A DNA stretch of 64,000 nt from Lantana camara (taxonomy: Eukaryota; Streptophyta; Magnoliopsida; Lamiales; Verbenaceae), in assembly GCA_037501455.1 (NCBI GenBank), contig CM074856.1, forward strand, positions 23,147,001-23,211,000. Reading direction: 5' to 3'. The notes beneath the pieces are model-generated. The model was not told the origin of the DNA, did no database searches, and worked only from the letters and a program-made list of their open reading frames with translations. The position numbers and the translations under genes are program-made. Numbering within the stretch: the first letter of the stretch is position 1; each line of letters starts with the position of its first letter. Below, piece after piece: positions 48,736-60,353 of the stretch.

Positions 48736-48750
48736 GGGCAAGTGGGAGAT
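48736..48750 (+). promoter_or_regulatory. Polypurine tract of the Copia element
   Basis: GGGCAAGTGGGAGAT lies immediately before the 3' LTR, the standard position and composition of the plus-strand primer. Confidence 0.8.
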
Positions 48751-50582
48751 TGTTAGGAATAGTGCCTTGAAAGGCGATGTAATCGTCTGCTTAGTGCTTT
48801 TCCTTTCACAAATCACAGATAATCTTTGAATAATAAACGAACCAAGGCAACACTTCTTTATATGCTTTTGTCTGATTGTGTGTTTACTTCAGTTGCGCAT
48901 GTATTAGAACTCCCCTAATCAATGTGACTTATAGGACTTAACCATTTAGGTGAAATGGTTCATGAGACGAGCCCTAAATCACTTAAGTCATGATTAGAAA
49001 TCACTCCAAGCCAATGAGTCCAAAAGACAGTGGGAGTGTCGATATGACTCATTCGAGGCTTGCTCGTGTGATCACGCACTTAAGAAGAACCATCTTGTTT
49101 CATGGGGTGCAAAGTATATTGATTGATACGTGCGTGATACATGGGGGTGCTTACTTATTCTAAGTATGTACACTGAGGTATCCCGTGTGAGAAGATTCCT
49201 AAATGGGAAAGGAAGTTTCTATTTCTGGAAATAGAAACTTCCAGATTAAGAAATATCTCACGAGTCATTGATGTGATTAAGTAGTCCTTAGACTTGAGAT
49301 TCCATCGATGCTTTGTGGGCTAACTCTGCAATCTTAGTATAAGCTTTAAAGGGTGTCGCCTTAGACAACTGATTCAAAGCTTATGCTGGGGCTGCACAAG
49401 TGGCACATGGAAGCATATGACAATCGATAAAGGACCTACACTTGCATTAGCAAGTTGATCTCTTATTGTGTAATTCATTCATTTGCTATAATGGAGTCTT
49501 TGGCTAAGGCAGTGGATCAAGATCAAGAAATGGGTTTCTTGGATCGAGATCAAATGGATATGAAATACACTTATCTTTAAGATCGAGATTATTAGGGTTC
49601 TAATTATTCCCTTGCCCTAGATCTTGATTGAGAGATGGGATGTAGGAGGATTGTATCTCACATATGTCAATGACTTAAAGGTTCTTTCAAATTGAGATAT
49701 TCTTATTCAGCTAGGGGTCACACACCTGTTGCTAGACTATGGTAGTATGATCTGTGGACTGATTAATTAATTAGGAATTAATTAATTAGGGTCATTGTTA
49801 ATTGAATTAAGAACCTAGAGGGTCACACACAACAATCCGGTCATGTGGGTCATTGCTAATTGAATTAAGAACCTAGATTGGTCATTGCTAATTGAATTAA
49901 GAACCTAGATTGGTGGGGACCACACTTGTGAATCACACGTGTGGGATACATGTCCTAGGCGTGACACGTGTCACGTCAATGTGGTAACTAAATAATTACT
50001 ACTTGATTAATTATTTAATGGATTTTAATTTAATTATGAATTAATATTAAAGTTCTGTTTTGGAAAAATCAAGTCTAATAAATAATTAATTATGAATTAA
50101 TTAATTATTAGCTTCAAATTATTTATTATGAATAAATAAAATTAATTAAAATATATAAGAGGGTTAGATATTATATTCTTGCTTGACAAGTTGGTCAAAA
50201 GGAGACTTTTAGTCAAAGTAAGAGTCTTTCTCTCCAAACAAGAAATCCCTTAGCTAAAAGGTTTAGGAAACCTTATCCAACAAGACAAGGGGTTCGAACC
50301 CCTTAAGCTATAAACACCAAATATAGAACTAGTATCCTCCCTGTTTGGATCGTGATCAAGGTTGGTGGATTATTTTTCTAGAGGGCTGCTTTCGTGAAGT
50401 TTTGAAAGATTCGAAGGAGCTTGGGGACTTGCCACTTGAAGAGCGTTTGTGGGCAGCTCAAACGTGTCAAGAAAGAGTCGATCTAAGTGAGTTTCTTAGA
50501 ACCCTACGAATTGGGAATAAGAATTGCAAGATTCGGTCTTCTTTTGGGAATTTTTTTTAAAATTCCACTGCGTTACGGTTTT
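48751..50582 (+). repeat. 3' LTR of the nested Copia element (main part)
   Basis: The LTR starts TGTTAGGAATAGTGCC. It has a local tandem repeat of GGTCATTGCTAATTGAATTA plus 12 more bases (about 49795-49912) that the 5' LTR lacks. It is cut at 50582 by the Gypsy composite; the last 13 bases (GTTTTCCCCAACA) are at 57801-57813. Confidence 0.9.
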
Positions 50583-51989
50583 TGTAACATCCCGATTCTC
50601 CGATATATGACGTATGCCACGTGTTGACTTTCTTGTGTGTTTAATTATGTGATTTTGTGTTTTGTGTGGCCCTATTTTCAACTCTTAAGAATTTAGGGGC
50701 GTGTTTGCAATTTTCTCTTTTTAGGGGTTTTTTGGTCACTACTTGTTCGATCGAGATTTTGACCTCTTTGACCTCCTTTTCGCGTTCGGGGCATCGAAAC
50801 TAGTCTGTAAACTCTAAGTTTGCCCGATTCTGACGTCGTTAGCACCTCCTATCGATCGTTTTGAGCTCGAGGACCCGAGATAAAAGACCTAAATCCTCGT
50901 TCTCCGAACCAAACTTCAGCTCTCTATCCCTCTCGTTCCTGCTCTCTCTCTCTCGACACAAACACCATAACATACACTAAACACACACACACTTTGGAAC
51001 TTAGCCGTTTCTCTATGGATTTCGACGAATGAGTAGTCCATTTCGAAGAGCTCGACGACGCGAACAAAACCGTACCAAGATCTCGACTAAACATCAAACA
51101 GTGGCAGAGTAATCGTCGATTTATAGACGCGGCTGGCGGCGGGATTTAGTGCCGCGATTTCGCAGGCGATTTCCAACATTTCTGGCGACAGTTTTGAGTC
51201 ACGACCCCCAGGGTCTGGAAGAGGACTTCCCGGTGGTCATTTCTGCATTGGTGGCGCGGCCAACGGACCACCGATGGCGGCGCATACGCCGATTGAAGGC
51301 CGCGGTGACGACACATGAACAGTAGCTATCGCCGTCTCCGATGACTTTTTTCGACAAAGGTTGGTGGTGCCTACCCTTTTCGACCCCCTGAGTTCATTTC
51401 CAGCCTTGATTTGAGCAAATAATGGTTGTAGGTGGCGGTTCTGGCAGTGGTGGCTTCGGCTTTGAAGGTGGTGACGGGAGGAGCTTTTTCGGCGAGATTT
51501 AGGTGTCGGGCCCTTCAGAGAAGTTGCTCAACTCGACGAGGCCGAGCTTTTTGCATTGGTTCCGGCCCAAGAACCAGCCGTTGGCAGAGGCCCACGGCGG
51601 CGCGTAGCGGTTGAACGTCAGTCCAAGCTTCGGCGATATTTTCTGGTCATTAACTTGGGCATTTCGAAGTCCTCGACATGGGTAAGACAATGCTTTTTAC
51701 AGATTTCGTTTTTGTTCACCGGTTTGGAAGTAATTTGATTTTGAAGATTTTGGGGTTTTGTATTGTTGGATCTGAAATTAGAGACGATTGGCTTAGAATT
51801 TGCAAAAATTGATCGAGGATTTGGAACGAGCACTCGGAGTACTTACACAGGTGAATTTTGGGATTTTTCCGGCATGTTCTGACTGCAGCCGAACGGTGGC
51901 CGACCACTGTTCCAGCGGCTCTGGTGGCGGTGTTCTAGCGGTCTTCGGACAGATTGTTCACCTCGTTGTGGTGAGTTCAACACCACTTC

Positions 51990-53840
51990 CCGTTCGTTAA
52001 TCGGATGAATATATCCAATCTTAAGTAATTCCTCAAGTTGAATCTTCAATTCCTTCAACTCTGCCGGAGCCATTCTATACGGAGTCTTAGAATACGGTTC
52101 TGATCCCGGATATAAGTCTGTAACGAATTCAATCTCGCGATCCGGTGGTAAAGAACCAAAATTCTCCGGAAACACATCGGGAAAATCCTTAACCACGGCG
52201 GTCTCCTCAAATTTAATTTGATCCTTCGGCTTGTTGAGAAGATATGCAACGAATCCCATAGCCCCGTCTCTTATTAACTTACTAGCTTCCATAAACGATA
52301 AGAGCGGTACATTCTTCGATCCCACTTCTCCAATCAACTCTTCCCCTAACTTAATCTTCTTCTTAAAGTAATCAACCTCGGCCCGGTGCCAGTATAACCA
52401 ATCCATACGGAAGATCACCCCATATTTTTTCATAGACATCACAATAAAATCGGCCAGATAATCTTTCCCTTCTATCAAAACCGAGCAACCCCGAACCACT
52501 TGACCCGTCTGTAAATTTTCTCCAAGAGGAGAACTCACAAAATAACAAGAATTGGCACATATAACAGGTAGGCACAGAGAAGCACATAGATCGCTAGATA
52601 TGAAAGAGTGGGTAGCACCCGGATCAAAAAATGCATGAATGTTCATGTTATGAATGCAAACGGTACCTTCCACCACGGAGTTTGGATCAGCTTCTACATT
52701 TTGTTCCTCGCCCTCAAGGGCATAAGCCCGAACCTGGGTCATTGGTCTTTGTACCCCAGCTTGAAACCCCGGTTTCTTATCAGGAAATGTATCAGCCTTA
52801 TGATCGGCTTTCCCGCAAATCAGACATAACCCTAATCTCTTTCTATAATTGTTGTAAGAGTGGGTCGGTCCTCCACAATAAGTACACGGAGGTATATCTC
52901 GGTGATTTCCCGTAGGAGCTGGTAAAGCCTGAGGCGCTCGTGTAGCCTAAGAAATATTCTGACCTCCAGTTCGAGGCTTCTTAAAATATTCTTTCTGAGG
53001 AGGGGCTGCTGAAGTCATAGGCCTCTTGCCCGGATTGAATCTCATGCTCGATCCCGATGTTGAGCCTCTACCTTGTCCCATTGGTGCTTTAAATATTGGA
53101 TCCTTCTTCCTATACTCCTCTTCTTGCTCCAAAGCCCTTTGAACCGTGTCCGAGAAAGATATAAAATTATGCCCCGCCTGTCCATGTCTCAAATCCTGTC
53201 TCAGCCCGGTAATAAACTTCTTCGCCTTCCTCTTCTCATCACGTGTAATGTGTGGAGCATACTTCCCAAGTCGGTTGAAAATGGCAATAAATTGAGCCAC
53301 TGTTCGATTCCCTTGTTTAATATCCATGAATTCTTGCTCTTTACACTCCCTGACAACCTCGGGAACAAAACACTCTTGGAATTCCCATTTAAAAACCTCC
53401 CATGTCACCTCTTCACCATCCACTTCAAGCTTTTCCCTTGTTCTTTCCCACCAAACATAAGCCCCGCCATCTAGTTGAAATATAGCGAATTGGGCCTTCT
53501 CTTGAGTAGTGAATTGTCGAACTCCAAATATCCTTTCAATTCTTGTTAACCAACCCTTCGATACCTCATCATCAATGGAACTAGAAAACCGAGGAGGATT
53601 GTAGCTCAGAAATACTCCATGAGGATCCCTATTGTTGTTTGGTGGAGCCGGTTGCTCAACGGGTTGTGGTGGGGGAGCTTGAGCTCTTCTATGCTCCACA
53701 TAATTAAATACCGCTTCCATAAAGTTTCCCATATCCATCGGAGGCGGTTGTGGTTGTTGTTCTTGTTGTTGTGGTGTAGGAGATCGATCACGGTGTCGGC
53801 GTCGCCCCGGTGATCTCTCACGATGTCTACGCGGAGGCAT
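51990..53840 (-). pseudogene. Gypsy gag-protease-RT reading frame with one internal stop
   Basis: One frame runs from MPPRRHRERSPGRRRHRDRS (start 53840) to about 51990 with a single stop. Gag has GWLTRIERIFG and FKWEFQECFVPEVV. A TAG at 52947-52949 follows QNIS, where CAG (Gln) would give an open frame; this is a C-to-T change in a CAG context. Next is a zinc-knuckle region (CLICGKADHKADTF, last Cys lost), then protease FFDPGATHSFIS (about 52620), then GVIFRMDWLYWHRAEVDY and the RT start (PYRMAPAELKELKIQLEELL, GYIHP). The catalytic part of RT is missing, so it cannot work even if read through. Confidence 0.85.
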
Positions 53841-54054
53841 TCTGTCAAAGAAACACTGAAATGCATGCTATCTTTAGTCTATGCATGGCAGTGCAATTAA
53901 TTCAATCAAAATTCGAAAATTGGAGCACATAAACACATAAGAAATGCATATGCAATCACATTGTCAAGTAATTCCTAAATCCGAACGACCTAACTGACTC
54001 ACACGACACGAGAGCCTGAGTTTTGCAACCCGAGGCTCTGATACCACTTAAGGA

Positions 54055-55790
54055 TGTAACACCCAAGCACAAGGTGTCACATCCCCGCACCGAGACCCGA
54101 CCCGAATATGAAATGGACAATCCATACCCGAGCTAAGTCACGGGGAACGGGGACAAACTCACACGTTATGCTAGGCGGGCTAACCCTTAAACCGTACGAA
54201 TCAGAGTAAAACATTAATAAAGCGGAAGCAATAACGATCATATATATATATATACCACGAGCATGTAAGCTCCAAAAATAATTCATATACAATAAGAGGG
54301 TATCCAAAAGAGCCACACGGCTTAAACTATCAAGAACGCTCCAAATACAATAATCATAAATAAAAGTATGAAAGTGTAAAGACAACTACAAGAGCTAGAA
54401 GCAAATGCAAGACCTATCGACTCGAATTCCCGCCTAGCTCCCTGACACCTGCACAATACAACTGAAAACCAAACGGGTTCAGTCCAAAAGGAACTGGTGG
54501 GTACAAAACATCGGCATAGATATAATATACAACGGAATTTAAACAATCACATGCAAATTATAATCCCAAGCGAGGTTTTAGAAGCATTTCCCAAGTGGGT
54601 GAAATAGAGGAATCATCGGAAGGGATTATAACAATAAATTATTCAATACGTCATTAGTGGCCCGGCGAGTGGGCGTGCATTATCTCCAACCAACACCTTG
54701 TGTAGTTCAACGATCATTCATTCATTAAGTCTTTTCATACATATCATTCTTTTGTGCACAATCAATCGATTCTATTCAATCGGTCATATACACCTTCTTC
54801 CTCCGGGTTGGTGGACGGGTTTGCAAGACCCGGCCACCCAATCATTGATCAAAAGGGGTTACATGACTCCCCAGATGGCGCTCAGCTCCCATTCCCCGCC
54901 AATCTCCTGGCGAGGTCCGGTATCACCGTAGTTTGGTGGGGACTAGTGTGAGGGAACACCGTCAGCCCGTGCTTCCTCGGATAACCACTCACACCAAGAA
55001 CCCCGGGCCCCAATCAGTGTAATCAATCAATACTCGCCAAAACAATCGGTAGGGTATTAAAAGAAAAAGGGTTTTACGTTCGAAATCATTTACCCGAAAA
55101 TGACTCAATATATATAGATAGATAATTATATCTTTGGCTAAAACTTTACACATAAGGGTATATTGGGTCATTTTATCTAAATAGAAGAGAAGCCCACCTC
55201 GAACTGACAAAAGAAGATACGAAAGCCTCAAAGACCGGCCTCGTCTCCAACGGGATCAAAATCTGTGCAAGAAAGGTGAAGTGAGACTCAAAATGACCAA
55301 TTAAGACGCTCGGCAATGAAATGATCATGATATGAATGCATAAAAGAGTATGTTATGTAAGGAACATGTTCATGTGCACCATTAATGCATTTAAATCATA
55401 TAAACAAGTCATTCATTCGACATTAGAAGCGTTCATATTCATTCAAGTTCAAACCTTACACCTTTCATAACAATTTAATCTAAGAATTCAAATAACGGTC
55501 ATATCACGTACTATAACAAGTTTACAATTATAGAATAGACAAATAATTATATTCAATTTCAAGATTGGAAATTAAAAAGGAACATGGAATATGTAACAAT
55601 TTAATTCTATAATTCAATTAAATCAAATAATATTTAATATATAATAAACATATATATATAAATATATATACGTACCATTCCATGTATTACCCATGCATGC
55701 AAAAAATTAAAATAACACATAATCATGCATGCAAATTTTAAATAATCAAATGCATGTATTTAAATCATGCACAAATATATATTAAATATA

Positions 55791-55840
<50 letters not shown>

Positions 55841-57511
55841 AAATACGTAACCATGCATGCATATACAATAAAATCCAATTTTACAATGCATGCATGCAAC
55901 CAAAAACACACACACTCTACTATAAGCATTAGATTAGAAATTCCACAATTGCAACCTTCACCACCATCCCGGCTGCTGCTACCAATTCGAATTAAATCCC
56001 AATTTCAAAAGTATGACACGGTCGTGTCCGATTTTTATAAAATTCTGGCAGCAAGTCGAAGCATCAACACGGCCTCGCCCATTTTTCATTGAATTTGGAC
56101 GCGGTCGTGTTGCCTTCCTTCTCGCAACACGCAGCAGTTTCAGCAGCAAAAATGCAGGGGAAGAGCAGCAGTTTCACGCAGCAACTTAGGCACAAATCAA
56201 CCAACATATAAAGGCATGAAAGGATGCAACAAAAGATCAAGAATCCATCTCCAAAACAACCACCAAACAGCCACAAAGTTTCACGCAGCAGCAGGTTCAT
56301 GGAAGAGAAATTTTTGCTTGAAATTTCTCCAATCTCATTAATGGAAACTCAATAAATATTCAACTACCACCTAATACAACACCATAAATGCAAAGAAGGG
56401 ATCAAGACCATCATATTCATGCTTGGAATCAACAAATTACCTCAAGAATTGAAAGAGATCAACCTAAGAGTTCATAACATACATATTCTCCAAGGCAGCC
56501 ATATATCCATGAAACTATGCTCAAAATTAGGGATGAATGGATTAAAATGACTCATATTGGATGCATAATACAACCCTAAGCTTACCTTGTGGATTAATGG
56601 AGGTTTGGAAGAGATTTGAGCTTGAATCACCAAGGGTTGGCTTGAGCTACGGGAAAACTGGAATGCAGGGGAGAAATGGCTGAAATTCTCTAAGTGAGAG
56701 AGTGTAGTTCGTTTAGGGAGGATAATGATCAGCTAGATGGTTGAGTTAGGGTTTCATAGGCTCAAACCATGGTTAATTTGGTCAAGATTTGAATAAGTTA
56801 TGGCTCTTTTAGTAAAATGTGGCAGTTTTGGTGTCGTTTCGTTTTCGGTTGGATTTCGGAGGTTCACATGATTTCAGAAAAATATGGGGCTAAGTTTATT
56901 AAACCCGAATCTTTGATAAGATTTCAACGAAGTTGACGGAACTCGAATCCGAGCTCCCGAGCTCAAGATATCACATACGGAACTAAGGGTGCGTTAATTG
57001 CTCGTTAGCCCCCGATTTGGTTCCACAATTCAAATTAAATTCGTTACCACGTCAAACGAGTTCGAAAACATGAAACGAGCATATAAACATGTTCATGACA
57101 CATAAATCTACAACATACTAAATTTCCACGACATTTCGATATCAATTCATATAAGAACGAAGCACAAATAAACATTCATGCGCATAAAATTAATAAATTC
57201 AAAACATTATAAATTAAATACTAAAAATTAAATTCTACTTTTAAATATCACTCAAAGTCAACGAAAATTTAAAATTGATTCACATAATTAAAGATATAGT
57301 TTAATTAATATTAAACACTTAATTAACAATTTAAAACATTAAATTAACGAAATAATATGAAAATGAAATAAAATAAAATAAAATAAAATAAACTAATATA
57401 ATAACAATTTATAATAAAATTAAATATTTAAAACACTTATAAACAATTAATTCGCGCAAGTTAGTAAACACATACATCATACCCTTACGTCTGAAAAGTC
57501 GGGGCGTTACA
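54055..57511 (-). repeat. 5' LTR of the reverse Gypsy element
   Basis: 3457 bp. On the + strand it starts TGTAACACCC and ends GGGGCGTTACA. It contains a long TA microsatellite (about 55793-55838), an AAAAT run (about 57368-57392) and repeated ATGCATGC motifs near 55690-55890. Confidence 0.85.
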
Positions 57512-60353
57512 TCATTGACTAGTTGAACCCGTTTAGTTGATGTTGATTTAATTTCGGGATTATATAAATTTATGCTTGTTGTTTAAAGTTTTTGAAAGTT
57601 CATATTTTGTACCGCTTCCGCATTCAGGTTTTGTATATTTTCATTTGTACAGGGTTTAGGTACCACCTAGCTTAGGTTGGTTTCTTTTGTTTGTCACTCG
57701 TTCGCTTTGACTTGGTGCGTGTGTGGACTTTCTATTTCGTACACGTGTCAGGTCTTAGTGCGGTGGATGCGGTGTCTTTCGCTTGGGGTGCTACAGTTTC
57801 GTTTTCCCCAACACTAACTCTGTAATCTTTGACATAGGCTCAAAAGGGTGTCGCCATATAGACACCTGAACCATGGCCTATGTTGGGATTACACAAGTGA
57901 CATATGTAGAATTAGTAGAATCGATAAAGGACTTACACTTGTTAAGAACAAAAATGATCTCTTACTGATTAAGTTTGTTCGTAGTCCATTAAATAGTAAA
58001 CCCTTGGCCAAGGTGGATAAAAGATCAAGACATCAAGAAAATGGGGTTTTCTTGGATTGAGATCGAAATAGAGATGAAACAAACTTAATTTTAAAGATCA
58101 AGAATAACAAGGCTCTGAGTTTATTCTCATGTCTTAGTTCTTGATTGAGAGATGGAGTTGTAGGAGGATCGTATTTCACTGATTTTCATTGACTGAAAGG
58201 TTCTTCGATTCATTTCGTTATTCGGCTAGGGGTCACACACACCCATTGCTAGATTACGGTAGTGTAATATGTGAAGTGATTAATTAATTATGGGAATTGG
58301 TTAACTACTGTCACTGCTAATCGAATAATGAACCTAAAGGGTCACACACAAATGTCAGAATACAAGGGTTATGGTAGGATGTTAATTGGATTGACGAAGG
58401 ATCAAATTGTTGATTGCAACGGAGCTTTCACAGGTGGACTGCTGCCATGTGTCAAGCACAAGTGACTGCCACGTGTCACACGGCTTGTGTGGCTGCCATG
58501 TGTCACACACACGTGGCTTCACGCGTAGCTCCAACGTATGATTATTTCACACTTGAATTCTTTTCTAGAATTAATTAATTAAATTGTAATTAATTAATTT
58601 TGGTCTTTTAATTAATTATGAATTAATTGTTAAGACTATTCTCAAAATGCTTAACCCAATAAATAATTAATTATGAATTAATTTATTTATTGAATAAATT
58701 GATTTTTGACTTTATATTAGATAAAGGTTGAAAAGTCAAACTTTCTATTGTAGGAGAGAGAAGGCATCTCTTGCTAGACTTGGAGAATAAGTTAAGAACT
58801 TATTATTCAATTAAAAGTTAATAATTAATTTAGTTAATTAGTGAGCAATAAAACAAAGTCCACTAGGTTTGGGACCCTGGGGATTTTTGAACCCCACTAG
58901 TATTTATACTAGTGGTGGTGCTTCTCTTACTCTTTAGACCAACGTTCTTGAAGCGTTATGTTTTTTAGAAAAATAAAAGAAAAGTTTTCAATGTAAAATA
59001 TCCTAGGCAAACACAAGCTATAGAACTAGCATTCTCACTAGCTTGATCGTGTTCTAGGACTGGTGTGGATATGCTTTGGAGGATTACCTTCTTTGGAATC
59101 TAATCGAAGGCCGTTCGAGGGACTTTCCGCATGAAGGGTGTTTGATAGGCGGTATCAACATCACAAGAAAGCTACTATCTTCGTAAGTTTCTTGAAATAC
59201 CCTATGATACGATATGAACATTGCGAGTTTTAAGATCTACTTCTTAGAAAAATTTTAAACTTCCGTTGTGCAAACTCTGTTGTTTTCCAACAACTGTATG
59301 ATATGTTATGATATGATAAGCTATGTTATGGTATGTTAGCGAGTTAAACCATGAAAGATTGATATATGTATGTTATGTTCGGTATATTTGGGCCCCGGAG
59401 CTTTGAGCTATGACACCCGAGATGGTATCAGGCCGTCGGGATTATCACTCCTTAGCATAATTCCATCCAAAGTGTTACACGCGACCTGAAAGTTTGGGAA
59501 GGTGTTCTCTTCGATGCTCGCGGTGTAAAATCCGGGAAAGACTCGTAGGGGGCGTACTACCCCTCGAGGTTATGTTACGTATGGATAGTTAGGGTTTACG
59601 TGGCCTTTCAGTCATGGAGTTTGGGGATTGTATGTGTGATTTCAATTTTTATGATTATGTATCTGAAGTAAGGTTGGAAGCTCGTTACTCGCGCGAACAT
59701 TATGGTTATGCTTTGGAATTATGAAATGGGAATAGTATTTATGAAACGTTTTTGATTAAGCATATGTATATGTAACGTTTTTCTTTTGAAAATGCTTTGG
59801 TATGCAAAACATATTCCCGGTTCATTATTCCTACCTTTAATATGTGCCTTGCTCTATATTTATAGTGTGTGAGTGTGCGTTAGCCCCCTCACTCAGTCTA
59901 TGGATTGACCCTTCTCTTATCTTTTCAGGTTGTGGTCTTTTTGAGCTCGAGCTAGGCGGGGAAGTGAGTCTTTCGAGTTACACTTCGTTGTATAGGTCGA
60001 GTTATGATGCATCTCGGGTTTCACGTGCATACTTTTGTTTTGTACTTTTGGGATTTATGTTTATGCCTTGGAGATACGACTTGTATTATGGATTTATGAT
60101 TTTAGTATCTTGTATTTATGATCTACTCGATCCTTCGATGATTGATATTATGTGAATTGCTTCCGCTACTATGTTATTGCTTTGTTGTTTGGTTTCTTTT
60201 GCGCACTCTGAGTTCGGTCTTAGCTCCGCCTTGCATAGTAGGTGTGTATGTCTCCCGTTCGCTATGATTTGGACTTGGGTACGAATTTTCTATTTCATAT
60301 TCGGGTTCGGGTCTTAGTGCGGGGATGTAGTATCCCTCATACGGGGTGCTACA

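Larger units (their letters stand above)
51990..57511 (-). mobile_element. Truncated Ty3/gypsy element, reverse orientation (Tekay/Del-like)
   Basis: The 5' LTR is 54055-57511 (3457 bp, starting TGTAACGCCCCGAC on the reverse strand). A primer site TGGTATCAGAGCC lies at about 54034-54047, followed by gag, protease and the first part of reverse transcriptase. The sequence stops in RT at about 51990 and passes into the forward LTR. The MPPRR gag start and PPDREIEFVTDL/PYRMAPAELKEL in pol suit the chromovirus Tekay/Del group. Confidence 0.85.
50583..57795 (+). mobile_element. Gypsy LTR composite inserted in the Copia 3' LTR
   Basis: It starts TGTAACATCCCG and ends GGGGTGCTACA; flanking 5-mers gtttt (50578-50582) and gtttc (57796-57800) differ at one base. 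Forward LTR sequence occupies 50583 to about 51990 and 57512-57795. Between them lies a reverse-strand truncated Gypsy element. I infer a solo forward LTR that received the reverse element, followed by loss of that element's 3' half. Open frames at 51432-52000 lie in LTR sequence and have no recognisable similarity. Confidence 0.75.
39342..57813 (+). mobile_element. Ty1/copia retrotransposon, complete but mutated and nested
   Basis: The 5' LTR is 39342-41194; a mutated TG start reads TATTAGGAAT. The 3' LTR is 48751-50582 plus 57801-57813. An exact target duplication ctaac lies at 39337-39341 and 57814-57818, inside the older solo LTR. Internal order is gag, protease, integrase, reverse transcriptase, RNase H, as in Copia. 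The reading changes frame at least four times and has many TGA/TAG/TAA codons, so it cannot move by itself. The LTRs differ at many sites, so the insertion is not recent. Long LTRs and a zinc-knuckle gag would suit the Angela/Tork group, but I did not test this. Confidence 0.93.
38773..59292 (+). mobile_element. Solo Copia LTR inserted in the Gypsy LTR, itself split
   Basis: A TGTTAGGAAT-family LTR begins at 38773 and ends TTTTCCAACA at 59292. Flanking 5-mers are accgt (38768-38772) and actgt (59293-59297), one mismatch. It is cut at 39341 and resumes at 57819: the sequences on either side join as GAGCTAAC and TCTGTAATC, matching the uninterrupted order in the sister LTR near 3030. Its own length is about 2.04 kb. 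It has ACGT-core motifs at about 58440-58525 and no internal region. Confidence 0.85.
36787..60353 (+). mobile_element. Outer Ty3/gypsy LTR, split by nested insertions
   Basis: The LTR begins TGTCACGCCCTG at 36787 and ends GGGGTGCTACA at 60353. Its own sequence is 36787-38772 plus 59298-60353, about 3.0 kb. It is followed by a degraded primer site and gag, so it is the 5' LTR of the element continuing to 62216. The 20.5 kb between is nested insertions. The left flanking 5-mer is tgact; no matching right end exists in the window. Short open frames at 37876-38249 and 59844-60155 lie in the LTR and have no recognisable similarity. Confidence 0.75.

Noticed and set aside
51432..52000. Small forward open frames of 60-66 codons
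   Set aside because: They lie in LTR sequence next to the truncated reverse element, with no start context or domain.
59844..60155. Forward open frame of 103 codons with hydrophobic stretches
   Set aside because: It is located in the Gypsy LTR just upstream of its 3' end; homologous LTRs do not keep the frame.
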